Assembly (NCBI GenBank): GCA_021807465.1
Contig: JAKBCX010000060.1
Coordinates: forward strand, 1-7,671
Reading direction: 5' to 3'
Source of the DNA: Pseudomonadota bacterium
Lineage (GTDB): Bacteria; Pseudomonadota; Alphaproteobacteria; Acetobacterales; Acetobacteraceae
Length of the DNA: 7,671 bases
In this document: piece by piece, positions 1 to 6,280 of the stretch
Position numbering within the stretch: the stretch's first letter is position 1
Layout of the letters: each line of letters starts with the position of its first letter
The notes under the pieces: generated by a model
Seen by the model: only the letters and a program-made list of their open reading frames with translations
Told to the model about the DNA's origin: nothing
The model's database searches: none
Program-made: the position numbers and the translations under genes

Positions 1-669
1 CAATATATTCAGCGCGATCTCATTCGGCGTCTTGCGGCGCTCGGCACCTTCCACCAGCGCGATCATACGGTCGAGGAAGGTGGCGCCCGCATCGGCGGTG
101 ATGCGCACCACCAGCCAGTCGGACACAAGATGCGTGCCGCCGGTTACCGCCGAGCGATCGCCGCCAGCCTCGCGCACCACGGGGGCGGATTCACCCGTTA
201 CCGCGCTCTCATTCACGCTGGCCACGCCTTCCACCACTTCGCCATCCGAGGGGATGAGGTCTCCCGCTTCCACCAGCACCACATCGCCGCATCTCAGATC
301 CGGCGCTGGGGTGGGTTTGAAAATCGCGCGGTCGCGCGGGTCCACAAGTAGTTTCGACATCGTGTCAGATCGGGCGCGGCGGAGCGATTCGGCACGGGCG
401 CGGCCACGGCCTTCCGCCACCGCCTCGGCAAAGGTGGCGAAGATGACGGTGAGCCAGAGCCAGACAGCGATGGTGATGGAGAAACCCGCCGGGCGGTGGG
501 TAAACACCGCCTCGATACCCGTGGCGGTGACCAGTGCCGCGACAATTTCCGTTACGAAAATGACCGGATTGCGGGCCAGCGTAACCGGGTTCAGCTTTGC
601 GAGTGAATCCAGCGCGGCACGGCGGATAATACCAGCATCGAACAGGGAGAGGGTTTCAGCTTTTGACAT
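1..669 (-). CDS. kdpB: Potassium-transporting P-type ATPase subunit KdpB, N-terminal part (cut by window edge)
   Basis: KdpB is the ATP-hydrolysing subunit of the inner-membrane KdpFABC potassium pump. The reading frame is open from ATG at 669 to base 1 (223 codons) and continues outside the window. The N-terminal cytoplasmic segment is followed by two hydrophobic membrane stretches (about residues 35-50 and 62-82) and then the actuator domain. The actuator domain carries the P-type ATPase TGES motif at residues 158-161; the equivalent serine in E. coli KdpB is the known inhibitory phosphorylation site. The stretch from about 197 to 220 ([23 protein letters not shown]) is near-diagnostic for KdpB. 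The phosphorylated DKTGT aspartate would lie beyond the window. The start follows the kdpA stop after one base (TGA A ATG), which implies translational coupling. kdpC, and possibly kdpD and kdpE, would be expected further left. Confidence 0.97.
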   Translation of the reverse strand, partial: MSKAETLSLFDAGIIRRAALDSLAKLNPVTLARNPVIFVTEIVAALVTATGIEAVFTHRPAGFSITIAVWLWLTVIFATFAEAVAEGRGRARAESLRRARSDTMSKLLVDPRDRAIFKPTPAPDLRCGDVVLVEAGDLIPSDGEVVEGVASVNESAVTGESAPVVREAGGDRSAVTGGTHLVSDWLVVRITADAGATFLDRMIALVEGAERRKTPNEIALNIL

Positions 670-670
670 T

Positions 671-2365
671 TCAGAAGCTCTTTCCAGCGTAAAGGAGAAA
701 ATGCTCGGCGATTGGCCCAAGCGTGTCGGCCGGCATGAATTGCAGCCCGCCCAGGATGATGATGACGCCGATGAGCAGGAAGGTGAAAAGCGGGCCGGTG
801 GTGGGGAAAGTGCCAGCACTCTCCGCGAGCTTTGGCTTGGCAGCCAGAGACCCGGCAATGGCGAGAACAGGCACCATGAAGGCGAAGCGGCCAAACAGCA
901 TGGCGGCGCCCAGCCCGTAATCCAGCAACGGCGTGTCCGCCGAGAGACCCGCGAAGGCGGAGCCATTATTCTCCGTGGCCGAGGTCCAGCCATAGAGCAT
1001 TTCCGAAAGGCCATGCGGGCCGCTATTGGCGAGCGAGGCAACACCTGAAGGCATAACCAGCGAGAAGCCGGCGCCAGCCAGGATGAAAAAGGTAAGGATG
1101 AGCACACCCAGCATGGCGAGCTTGATCTCCTTGGCCTGCACCTTCTTGCCCAGATATTCCGGCGTGCGCCCCACCATGAGGCCCGCGACAAACACGGAGA
1201 AAAGCGCGAAGACGATGATGGTGTAGAAGCCCGAGCCCACGCCGCCGGGTGTAACCTCGCCAAGCTGCATCAGGAACATCGGGATGGCGCCGCCAAGCGG
1301 CGTATAGCTGTCGGTAAAGCTATCCACCGCTCCCGTCGATGTGCCTGTAGCGGAAACATTGAAGGTAGTACTTGCGGGAACACCGAAACGTACCTCCTTG
1401 CCTTCCCAATTGCCGCTGGCCTGTACGCCCGCGGCAATTTGCTGAGGGTTGCCTGCGGCCTCCGCCGCATAGGCGCCCACGCAACCAAGCGCGAGGATGA
1501 TGGCCATGGCAGCCATCAGCGTGCGGCCCTGCGGCTTGTCTTTCACCATGTGGCCAAAAGCGATGGGCAGCGCGAAACCGATGGAAAGCAGCAGCCAGTT
1601 TTCAAGAAGGTTTGTCCAGGCATTGGGATTTTCGAACGGATGCGCGGAATTGGCATTGAAAAACCCGCCGCCATTTGTGCCAAATTCCTTGATGGCCTCT
1701 TGGAACGCCACGGGGCCAATGGCCAGCTTCTGCGCGCCCGTTTGCAGTGTGTGCAACGGCACGGCCTGCGCGAATGTTTGCGGCGCGCCCGCCAGCACCA
1801 GCAACATGGCGGCAATCAGCGCGCCAGGGATAAGCAAGTACAGCGTGATACGGGTGAGATCGGTATAGAAATTGCCAAGCGTCTTCAGCCCGCTGCCGGT
1901 AAAGGCGCGCATAACGGCCGCCGCGGCCGCAATACCGGCGGCGGCGGACAGGAACATATGCACGCACAGGCCCAGCATCTGCGCGCCGTTGGAAATCTGC
2001 TGCTCCGGCACATAAGCCTGCCAGTTTGTGTTGGTAGTGAAGCTGGCCGCCGTGTTGAAGGCCAGGCGCGGAGACATGCCCGCTATATGCAGCGGGTTGA
2101 AGGGTAGGTAATATTGCAGCCGTAAAATGGCGTAGAGCAGCCCGAAATGGATAACGCTGAGCAGCAGTAGGGCGATGGCATAAGATTGCCAGCCCATCTG
2201 GCGTGCCTCGTCAACGCCGGCCACGCGGTAGAAGCCCGTTTCCAGCGGGCGCAGCCAGGTTACGCGGCCTTCGAAAATGGCGGCTATGTAGCGGCCAAGC
2301 GGGAACGCAGCACCCAGCACCAGCGCGAACAGCAGGACGATATAGAGGAGACCATGTATTGTCAT
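671..2365 (-). CDS. kdpA: Potassium-transporting ATPase subunit KdpA (K+ channel-like subunit)
   Basis: KdpA is the membrane subunit that selects and binds potassium in KdpFABC; it belongs to the superfamily of K+ transporters with four pore loops. This copy has 564 residues, close to the 557 of E. coli. All four pore-loop signatures are visible: TNTNWQAY at 111-118, [20 protein letters not shown] at 228-247, GGVGSGFY at 374-381 and [11 protein letters not shown] at 461-471. About ten hydrophobic helices are spread along the protein. The start [12 protein letters not shown] is preceded by GAGG about 12 bases upstream, inside the end of kdpF, and lies 4 bases after the kdpF stop, so it is probably translated by coupling. 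The protein looks complete, with no broken motif. Confidence 0.98.
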   Translation of the reverse strand: MTIHGLLYIVLLFALVLGAAFPLGRYIAAIFEGRVTWLRPLETGFYRVAGVDEARQMGWQSYAIALLLLSVIHFGLLYAILRLQYYLPFNPLHIAGMSPRLAFNTAASFTTNTNWQAYVPEQQISNGAQMLGLCVHMFLSAAAGIAAAAAVMRAFTGSGLKTLGNFYTDLTRITLYLLIPGALIAAMLLVLAGAPQTFAQAVPLHTLQTGAQKLAIGPVAFQEAIKEFGTNGGGFFNANSAHPFENPNAWTNLLENWLLLSIGFALPIAFGHMVKDKPQGRTLMAAMAIILALGCVGAYAAEAAGNPQQIAAGVQASGNWEGKEVRFGVPASTTFNVSATGTSTGAVDSFTDSYTPLGGAIPMFLMQLGEVTPGGVGSGFYTIIVFALFSVFVAGLMVGRTPEYLGKKVQAKEIKLAMLGVLILTFFILAGAGFSLVMPSGVASLANSGPHGLSEMLYGWTSATENNGSAFAGLSADTPLLDYGLGAAMLFGRFAFMVPVLAIAGSLAAKPKLAESAGTFPTTGPLFTFLLIGVIIILGGLQFMPADTLGPIAEHFLLYAGKSF

Positions 2366-2369
2366 GGGA

Positions 2370-2456
2370 TCAGAAATCCTCGGGCCGCAGCAAGGCCCAG
2401 ACGAGATAAACGAGAAGTAGGGCGGAAATGACGCCGCCGGCGATAAGGTCTGGCAT
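2370..2456 (-). CDS. kdpF: KdpF, small accessory peptide of the Kdp pump
   Basis: This 28-residue peptide has one predicted membrane helix and ends in RPEDF. KdpF is a single-helix peptide of about 29 residues that stabilises the KdpABC complex; the E. coli version has a similar layout, with a short polar start, a Val/Leu-rich helix containing a YLV motif, and an acidic-Phe tail. Here the helix runs from about residue 5 to 23 and includes VYLVWALL. The ATG at 2456 shares its A with the TGA of the preceding small ORF (TGATG), and the stop lies 4 bases before kdpA. Its own ribosome binding site is weak, which fits coupling to the upstream peptide. Confidence 0.9.
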   Translation of the reverse strand: MPDLIAGGVISALLLVYLVWALLRPEDF

Positions 2457-2539
2457 CACACACGCTCACAGGCCGGAACGTAGAGAATTAGAAGGGCGAA
2501 GATGGCCGCGCCCGCGGATAAGGCTATGAGATCACCCAT
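2456..2539 (-). CDS. Small membrane peptide (27 aa), first gene of the kdp operon
   Basis: This short ORF starts MGDLIALSAG and ends YVPACERV, with one hydrophobic helix from about residue 4 to 21. It has the best ribosome binding site of the kdp genes: AAGGAG with 6 bases before ATG. Its TGA overlaps the kdpF ATG by one base (TGATG). From memory, short ORFs ending in an aromatic/Ala-Cys-Glu/Asp-Arg tail occur just upstream of kdpF in other bacteria, but they have no assigned role and I could not check this. It may stabilise the pump as KdpF does, or may serve as the translational entry point for the operon. The coding status is inferred from the ribosome binding site, the overlap and the membrane-helix composition. 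Confidence 0.75.
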   Translation of the reverse strand: MGDLIALSAGAAIFALLILYVPACERV

Positions 2540-2545
2540 GACAGG

Positions 2546-2551
2546 CTCCTT
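2546..2551 (-). promoter_or_regulatory. Strong ribosome binding site of the kdp operon
   Basis: AAGGAG is read on the minus strand and lies 6 bases before the ATG at 2539. It is the only near-consensus Shine-Dalgarno sequence among the four kdp starts, so it decides the start of the 27-residue peptide and suggests that translation of kdpF, and probably kdpA and kdpB, is fed from here by coupling. Confidence 0.8.
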
Positions 2552-2575
2552 TCAGCTTGGCAGTGTGCGTGGGAC

Positions 2576-2581
2576 CGTATA
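2576..2581 (-). promoter_or_regulatory. Candidate -10 element of the kdp promoter
   Basis: On the minus strand the AT-rich stretch at 2576-2594 contains TATACG and, slightly further upstream, TATAAA; either could be the -10 box. No good -35 hexamer is found at 16-18 bases, which is usual for an activator-dependent promoter. If TATACG is used, transcription would start near 2569 and the TTTATG repeat would lie at about -58 to -42, somewhat closer than in E. coli. This is an inference without a measured start. Confidence 0.4.
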
Positions 2582-2610
2582 AAATTTATATATCGAAGAT
2601 AGGCCAGTTA

Positions 2611-2627
2611 CATAAAGACGGCATAAA
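2611..2627 (-). promoter_or_regulatory. Candidate KdpE-binding direct repeat
   Basis: On the minus strand TTTATG is repeated after exactly 5 bases (TTTATG-CCGTC-TTTATG), giving an 11-base period. The E. coli KdpE site upstream of kdpFABC is a TTTATA-N5-TTTACA repeat, so sequence and spacing both agree. It sits about 70-90 bases upstream of the first ORF of the operon, where an OmpR-family response regulator would act under potassium limitation. kdpE itself is not in the window. Confidence 0.6.
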
Positions 2628-2664
2628 GTTTTGCGGGTTGCCTTAATGGCTGCACCAAAAACCG

Positions 2665-2736
2665 TGCGGATTCCGGCGAAGCCGCCCAGCGATTCTGATT
2701 TGATGGCGTCCATTGATTCCGACATTTACTCGCCCA
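2665..2736 (-). repeat. Three 24-bp direct repeats, probable remnant of an IS21-type element end
   Basis: Read on the minus strand, three consecutive 24-base units (2736-2713, 2712-2689, 2688-2665) each begin TGGRCG and contain a GAATC core. Units 1 and 2 align without gaps; unit 3 has its GGAATC core shifted by two bases. IS21-family elements are known to carry iterated repeats at their ends that bind the transposase, and the TGG...GAATC pattern resembles those I recall from such elements in alphaproteobacteria. No istA or istB reading frame is present, so this would be a terminal scar. The family assignment is from memory; the repeat itself is seen directly. Confidence 0.5.
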
Positions 2737-2754
2737 TAGTATAACGCCTCGCTG

Positions 2755-2771
2755 GCGGGATTTTTTCCCGC
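2755..2771. other. Short perfect palindrome with T5/A5 loop
   Basis: A 6-bp stem GCGGGA/TCCCGC surrounds a 5-base loop of T (plus strand). It lies 2 bases before the left end of the IS3 relic. No run of U follows the stem on either strand, so an intrinsic terminator is not supported. It may belong to the scar of the neighbouring element or be a preferred insertion target. Confidence 0.3.
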
Positions 2772-2773
2772 AT

Positions 2774-2801
2774 TGAACACGCCCCGTGTTTGCCGGAGGC
2801 T
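2774..2801 (+). repeat. Left terminal inverted repeat of the IS3-family relic
   Basis: It begins TGAACACGCCCCG and ends TTTGCCGGAGGCT. It pairs with the right repeat at 3287-3313 with one single-base gap and two mismatches over 28 positions. The orfA start codon follows 24 bases downstream. Confidence 0.85.
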
Positions 2802-2825
2802 CTAACTCCCAAGTAGGATGGAGCC

Positions 2826-3271
2826 ATGACGAGCAAATTTTCTCCTGAGATCCGCGCCCGGGCGGTTCGGATGCTGCTGGAGCATGAGAGTGAACATCCC
2901 TCCCGGCGGGCTGCGGCGAGCTCGATTGCGGGCAAGATTGGCTGTTCAACCCAGGCATGCTGATGGAGTGGGTAAAGCGGGCGAAGATTGAGGCGGGCCG
3001 CGCGCCTGGGGTTCCGCCGGAGGTGGCGGAGCTGTTGAAGGCGCTGGAGCGTGAGAACCGCGAGCTGCGCCAGCCCATCAAAGGCCTCTATAAGGCGGAA
3101 CTCATTCACAGACGCTCCTGGAAATTCTTCGAGGCCGTCGAACTCGCCACCCTCACCTGGGTCGATTGGTTCAATAACCGCCGCATCCTGGAGCCCATTG
3201 GCAACATGCCACCAGCAGAAGCAGAAAAACGATTCTACGCAGCTCTGGAAGACCAACCAATGGCAGCGTAA
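2826..3271 (+). pseudogene. IS3-family transposase remnant (orfA start fused to orfB end)
   Basis: Translation from ATG at 2826 gives [14 protein letters not shown]..., the helix-turn-helix start of an IS3-type OrfA, but the frame stops at 2961-2963 after 45 residues. The family pattern resumes in another frame at about 2957 ([20 protein letters not shown]), so there is a net +2 or -1 change near 2955. After ERENRELRQ (about 3075) the sequence jumps directly to the OrfB C-terminus: IKGLYKAELIHRR, DWFNNRRILEPIGNMPPAEAE, ending at TAA 3269-3271. The remainder of OrfA and most of OrfB, including nearly all of the DDE catalytic domain, are deleted. The deletion brought the OrfA and OrfB remnants into one frame, giving a spurious 104-residue ORF (2957-3271). 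No function is expected. Confidence 0.9.
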
Positions 3272-3286
3272 TAACTTAAACCAAAC

Positions 3287-3313
3287 AGCCTCCGGCAAAA
3301 CCGGGGCGGTTCA
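3287..3313 (-). repeat. Right terminal inverted repeat of the IS3-family relic
   Basis: On the minus strand it begins TGAACCGCCCCGG and ends TTTTGCCGGAGGCT, the counterpart of the left repeat. Its first three bases (TGA at 3313-3311) form the stop codon of the folB-like gene on the same strand. Confidence 0.85.
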
Positions 3314-3736
3314 ACCGCTCGACTGCTCGTGCACTCTGCTCGCCATTAGAGTAACGCCGACGCTGGCCACGTCATTGTACACGTCCAACTTCTCGACGGT
3401 CACGGAAATTTCTTTCACCCGTTCATCAACAAAGCAGATAGCAACGACCCTATCAGCAAATGTCTCGACAAGACGAACATGCTCACCTTCCGTAAGTTCT
3501 CGTATTTGCGAACAGATTTTGTCATAGCATATAGTGTCCTTCAATCTGTCATCTACAAGACCGTCTAGTTGTACCAACAGATCAACGGACACCCGAATCC
3601 TTTGCTTAGCAAGCATCTCATGAGCATGCACACCGATGCTTGTAACGAGCACAAGGTCGCGAACGAAAACGCGCTGAAGTGGCCCAAGCTGATATTGCGG
3701 AACGCACTTGAGACCGTCATTCGTCAGGTGATCCAT
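3311..3736 (-). CDS. Dihydroneopterin aldolase family protein (FolB-like)
   Basis: This 141-residue protein has the single FolB domain from about residue 21 to 133. The family splits 7,8-dihydroneopterin into 6-hydroxymethyl-dihydropterin and glycolaldehyde in folate synthesis. Residues matching the family active site are present: Glu40 in IGVHAHE, Tyr71 in ICYDKI, Glu91 in RLVETFADRV and Lys116 in VEKLDVY. The ATG at 3736 is the first possible start, since an in-frame TAG lies 6 bases upstream; the N-terminal 20 residues look like an extension. It lies 89 bases after the oxidoreductase gene and is probably in the same operon, perhaps supplying or modifying the folate used by that enzyme. The C-terminal tail (VHEQSSG) ends on a TGA belonging to the IS relic tip, so the natural end may have been altered. 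It may be a second paralogue rather than the housekeeping folB. Its base composition looks more AT-rich than its neighbours. Confidence 0.82.
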   Translation of the reverse strand: MDHLTNDGLKCVPQYQLGPLQRVFVRDLVLVTSIGVHAHEMLAKQRIRVSVDLLVQLDGLVDDRLKDTICYDKICSQIRELTEGEHVRLVETFADRVVAICFVDERVKEISVTVEKLDVYNDVASVGVTLMASRVHEQSSG

Positions 3737-3748
3737 CGCCTTCTACCT

Positions 3749-3775
3749 TTACCAGCACTTCACGGTGTGCCTCCT
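3749..3775 (-). promoter_or_regulatory. Strong Shine-Dalgarno followed by a 4-codon minigene ahead of the folB-like gene
   Basis: On the minus strand AGGAGG (3775-3770) is followed after 6 bases by GTG AAG TGC TGG TAA. The strongest ribosome binding site in this spacer thus serves a start that terminates after Met-Lys-Cys-Trp, 12 bases before the folB-like ATG. A second GTG (3758) in another frame gives a 13-codon ORF that overlaps the folB-like start. Either could be a leader that couples translation, or the remains of an older start broken by a frameshift. Confidence 0.35.
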
Positions 3776-3794
3776 TCAATTCTATGATGCAGCC

Positions 3795-3816
3795 AGGCGC
3801 ATCAAAAGATGCGCCT
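3795..3816 (-). other. Perfect 9-bp hairpin between the oxidoreductase and folB-like genes
   Basis: AGGCGCATC and GATGCGCCT form a perfect 9-bp stem around a 4-base loop (TTTT on the minus strand), starting 9 bases after the oxidoreductase stop codon. No U-run follows on either strand, so a simple intrinsic terminator is unlikely. It may protect the upstream mRNA from 3' decay or reduce folB-like expression. Confidence 0.6.
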
Positions 3817-3825
3817 AGCTTGCAT

Positions 3826-6273
3826 TTAGCACTTAATACGTTCCATCTTCGGATCGTACAGCGCATCGAGGCTAACCTTGGCAGGTACACGCTGCGTGGC
3901 GACTTCGAGCTCGTATTCACCCGACAGCACGAAGTTAGCGTCAATCACTTCTTTTGAACGGACGTAACCATAGCCAATCCATTTTCCGAGCGTGTAACCG
4001 AAGCCCGCGCTCGACAGATACCCAACCCGCTCTCCATTCCGGAAGATCGTCGAACGGCCGGCGACCACGATGTCGGGATTATCCGTCGTAAAGGCAGCAA
4101 AGATACGCTTCAGGCCGGATGCCTGCTGAGCTTCGAGAGCCTCGCGCCCCTTGAACGGGATATTTTTGCGCAGCTTGCACGCCCAACCCAGCCCAGCTTC
4201 GAACGGCGTATAGTCCGGCGTAATGTCTGCAGCCCAGGCGCGGTAACCCTTCTCCAGGCGCAGGCTTTCGATGGCCCTGTAACCGGCATCAACCAACCCG
4301 AACTCGGCACCAGCCTCCTTGATGGCAGCGTAGACGGTCGTCGCATATTCGACCGGAAGGTGAAGCTCCCAGCCCAGCTCACCGACATAAGTGACACGGA
4401 GCGCCGTCACGGGGCAACCCGCGATGCCAATGACTTTGCTCGTGCCGAATTTGAAGCCGGCATTCGAGATGTCATCGCGCGTCACTTTCTGCAGGATGTC
4501 CCGCGCGCGCGGACCCATCAGGGCAAGCACCGAGTACGCCGAAGTCACGTCCACCAGTTGCGCGTTCAAGCCAGCCGGGATATTCTTCGTGATCCAGTTG
4601 AAGTCATGGGTGGCAAAGCCAGTGCCCGTGACGATGTAATATTCGTCCTCCTTCAGGCGAACGCAAGTCAGGTCGCACTCGATGCCGCCATGGTCATTGA
4701 GCATCTGGGTATAGACCAGGGAGCCGGCCGGCTTTGCCACGTCGTTTGCAGCGATCCAGCTCAGCGCCGCCTCAACGTCCGGGCCCTTAAGAGTGAACTT
4801 CGCGAACGACGTCTGATCGAAAAGTGCAGCAGCTTCGCGCGTCGCTTGATGCTCACGCCCCACTGCGTCATGCCAATTCGGGATGCCGAACGTGTAGACA
4901 TCCTCCGGCTTCTCGCCCGCAGCGAGATCAGCATACCAGTTAGGCCGCTCCCACCCCAGCTTCTCGCCAAAGCAGGCGCCATTCGCCTTTAGGCTTTCGT
5001 AGAGGGGCGATTTACGGCACGGGCGGCCCGAGTGGTGCTCCTCCGAAGGCCAGGCCATGGTATAATGCTTGCCATACGCTTCCAGCGTACGCGTGCGGAC
5101 CCAATCCGTGTCGAAATGGGGGCGGCCGAAGCGACGGATGTCGACCGGCCACAGGTCGTAAGGTGCCTCCCCCTTTGCCACCCATTCGGCCAGCGCCATA
5201 CCGGCGCCGCCACCGGCAGCAATGCCGAACGCATTGAAACCCGCACCAACGAAGAAATTCTTCAATTCAGGTGCTTCACCAAGGATAAAGTTCCCGTCGG
5301 GCGTAAAGCTTTCGGGTCCGTTCAACAGCGTCTTGATGCCTGCCTTTTCCAGCGCCGGCACGCGGCCCAATGCAAGCTCCATCAGCTGCTCGAAATGATC
5401 GAAATTGGAGTTTAGAAGGGTATAATGGAAGCCCTTCGGGATACCGCCCATCGCCCAGGGAATCGGATTGTGCTCATAGCCACCCATTACAAGGCCACCA
5501 ACTTCTTCTTTGTAATAGGTCAAACGGTCTGGGTCCCGCAGCGTCGGCAGATCGGTCGTCACGCCCTCGATGCGCTCCGTGACCATGTACTGGTGCTCAA
5601 CAGGAACCAGCGGCACATTGACGCCTACGGTCTTGGCGAAATCGCGCGACCATTGGCCACCGCACAGCACCACCTTTTCGCAAGCGACATAGCCTTGGCC
5701 AGTATTCACACCCTTGATGACACCCTTCTCCACAGCGATGGACAGAACCTTGGCGTCTTCGAATATCTTCGCGCCAGCCATGCGTGCGCCCTTCGCCAGG
5801 GCCTGGGTGATATCCGAGGGGTTCGCCTGACCGTCCGTGGGCAAAAACGCCGCACCGACAACGTCGTCGACCTGCATGAGCGGCCACAGCTTCTGGGCCT
5901 CGGAAGGGGTCAGCAAATGCATTTCAAGGCCGAACGAGCGTGCTGTCGTGGCCTGGCGCTTCACCTCGGTCCAACGTTCCTGGTTGCAGGCCAGACGCAG
6001 GCCGCCATTCATCTTCCAGCCGGTACCCAGACCCGTTTCCTGCTCCAGCGTACGGTACAGACGCACGGATTCACCCAAGAGCTGAGTGATGTTGGCACTG
6101 GTGCGCAACTGGCCGACCAGGCCCGCTGCATGGAACGTCGTGCCGGAGGTCAGTTTCTTCCGCTCAAGCAGCACAACCTCGGCCCCAAGCTTCGCCAGAT
6201 GATAGGCTGTCGAACATCCGACGATGCCACCGCCGATCACGATAACCTTTGAAGAAGTCGGGAAATCGCTCAT
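3826..6273 (-). CDS. FAD- and tetrahydrofolate-dependent sarcosine/dimethylglycine dehydrogenase family protein
   Basis: This is an 815-residue two-domain oxidoreductase. The N-terminal half is a DAO-type FAD domain: GGGIVG at 14-19 is the dinucleotide-binding loop and E37 follows at the end of the second strand. His48 in TSGTTFHAAGL matches the histidine that carries covalent FAD in mammalian sarcosine and dimethylglycine dehydrogenases; the segment with LVGQLR is closer to the sarcosine enzyme. NGPESFTPDG (318-327) closes the FAD domain and a linker domain spans about 378-430. The C-terminal half is a GcvT-like tetrahydrofolate domain (about 435-805) with GGIECDLT (529-536, Asp534 as candidate catalytic acid), YVGELGWEL and GYRAIESLRLEKGYR. 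The expected reaction is oxidative N-demethylation with transfer of the one-carbon unit to tetrahydrofolate as 5,10-methylene-THF. The start at 6273 is chosen because it has GAGGAA just upstream and is only 7 bases from the kinase stop; 29 upstream in-frame residues overlap the kinase and are not family-like. The exact substrate (sarcosine, dimethylglycine or another N-methyl amine) is not certain. Confidence 0.92.
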   Translation of the reverse strand: MSDFPTSSKVIVIGGGIVGCSTAYHLAKLGAEVVLLERKKLTSGTTFHAAGLVGQLRTSANITQLLGESVRLYRTLEQETGLGTGWKMNGGLRLACNQERWTEVKRQATTARSFGLEMHLLTPSEAQKLWPLMQVDDVVGAAFLPTDGQANPSDITQALAKGARMAGAKIFEDAKVLSIAVEKGVIKGVNTGQGYVACEKVVLCGGQWSRDFAKTVGVNVPLVPVEHQYMVTERIEGVTTDLPTLRDPDRLTYYKEEVGGLVMGGYEHNPIPWAMGGIPKGFHYTLLNSNFDHFEQLMELALGRVPALEKAGIKTLLNGPESFTPDGNFILGEAPELKNFFVGAGFNAFGIAAGGGAGMALAEWVAKGEAPYDLWPVDIRRFGRPHFDTDWVRTRTLEAYGKHYTMAWPSEEHHSGRPCRKSPLYESLKANGACFGEKLGWERPNWYADLAAGEKPEDVYTFGIPNWHDAVGREHQATREAAALFDQTSFAKFTLKGPDVEAALSWIAANDVAKPAGSLVYTQMLNDHGGIECDLTCVRLKEDEYYIVTGTGFATHDFNWITKNIPAGLNAQLVDVTSAYSVLALMGPRARDILQKVTRDDISNAGFKFGTSKVIGIAGCPVTALRVTYVGELGWELHLPVEYATTVYAAIKEAGAEFGLVDAGYRAIESLRLEKGYRAWAADITPDYTPFEAGLGWACKLRKNIPFKGREALEAQQASGLKRIFAAFTTDNPDIVVAGRSTIFRNGERVGYLSSAGFGYTLGKWIGYGYVRSKEVIDANFVLSGEYELEVATQRVPAKVSLDALYDPKMERIKC

Positions 6274-6280
6274 GTTTTCC

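Larger units (their letters stand above)
2774..3313 (+). mobile_element. Degenerate IS3-family insertion sequence, 540 bp, internally deleted
   Basis: The element is bounded by imperfect inverted repeats that start 5'-TGAAC, consistent with the TG...CA tips usual for IS3-family elements. Inside are the start of orfA and the last part of orfB, fused after loss of the intervening region. A full IS3 element is about 1.2-1.5 kb, so roughly 0.7-0.9 kb is missing. Without the catalytic DDE core it cannot move on its own, although both ends remain and could be acted on by a related transposase elsewhere. No convincing 3-4 bp target duplication flanks it (CAT on the left, ACC on the right), so it is old or one flank has been rearranged. 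Confidence 0.88.

Noticed and set aside
32..1048. 338-codon plus-strand ORF
   Set aside because: It lies antisense over kdpB and kdpA, both of which have clear family motifs; the peptide is Ser/Arg/Ala-rich low-complexity typical of a shadow frame.
1439..2107. 222-codon plus-strand ORF
   Set aside because: Antisense to the middle and N-terminal part of kdpA; no recognisable domain.
2552..2725. 57-codon minus-strand ORF (MSESMDAIKSE...) running through the kdp promoter
   Set aside because: Its first part is made of the 24-bp repeats and the rest covers the putative KdpE site and promoter; no domain, so treated as chance.
2726..3298. 190-codon minus-strand ORF and the overlapping 157-codon frame at 2608-3081
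   Set aside because: Both are antisense to the IS3 relic, whose plus-strand frames match transposase OrfA and OrfB.
2768..3319. CCGC on both sides of the IS3 relic as target duplication
   Set aside because: It would require the left end to begin at 2772 with ATTGAAC and the right end to finish at GTTCAA, which breaks the paired TG...CA tips; the match is only four common GC-rich bases.
3795..3816. Rho-independent terminator after the dehydrogenase gene
   Set aside because: The stem is strong but neither strand has a U-run after it; recorded only as a hairpin.
5425..6252. 275-codon plus-strand ORF
   Set aside because: Antisense to the FAD domain of the dehydrogenase; composition is that of a complementary frame and no motif is present.
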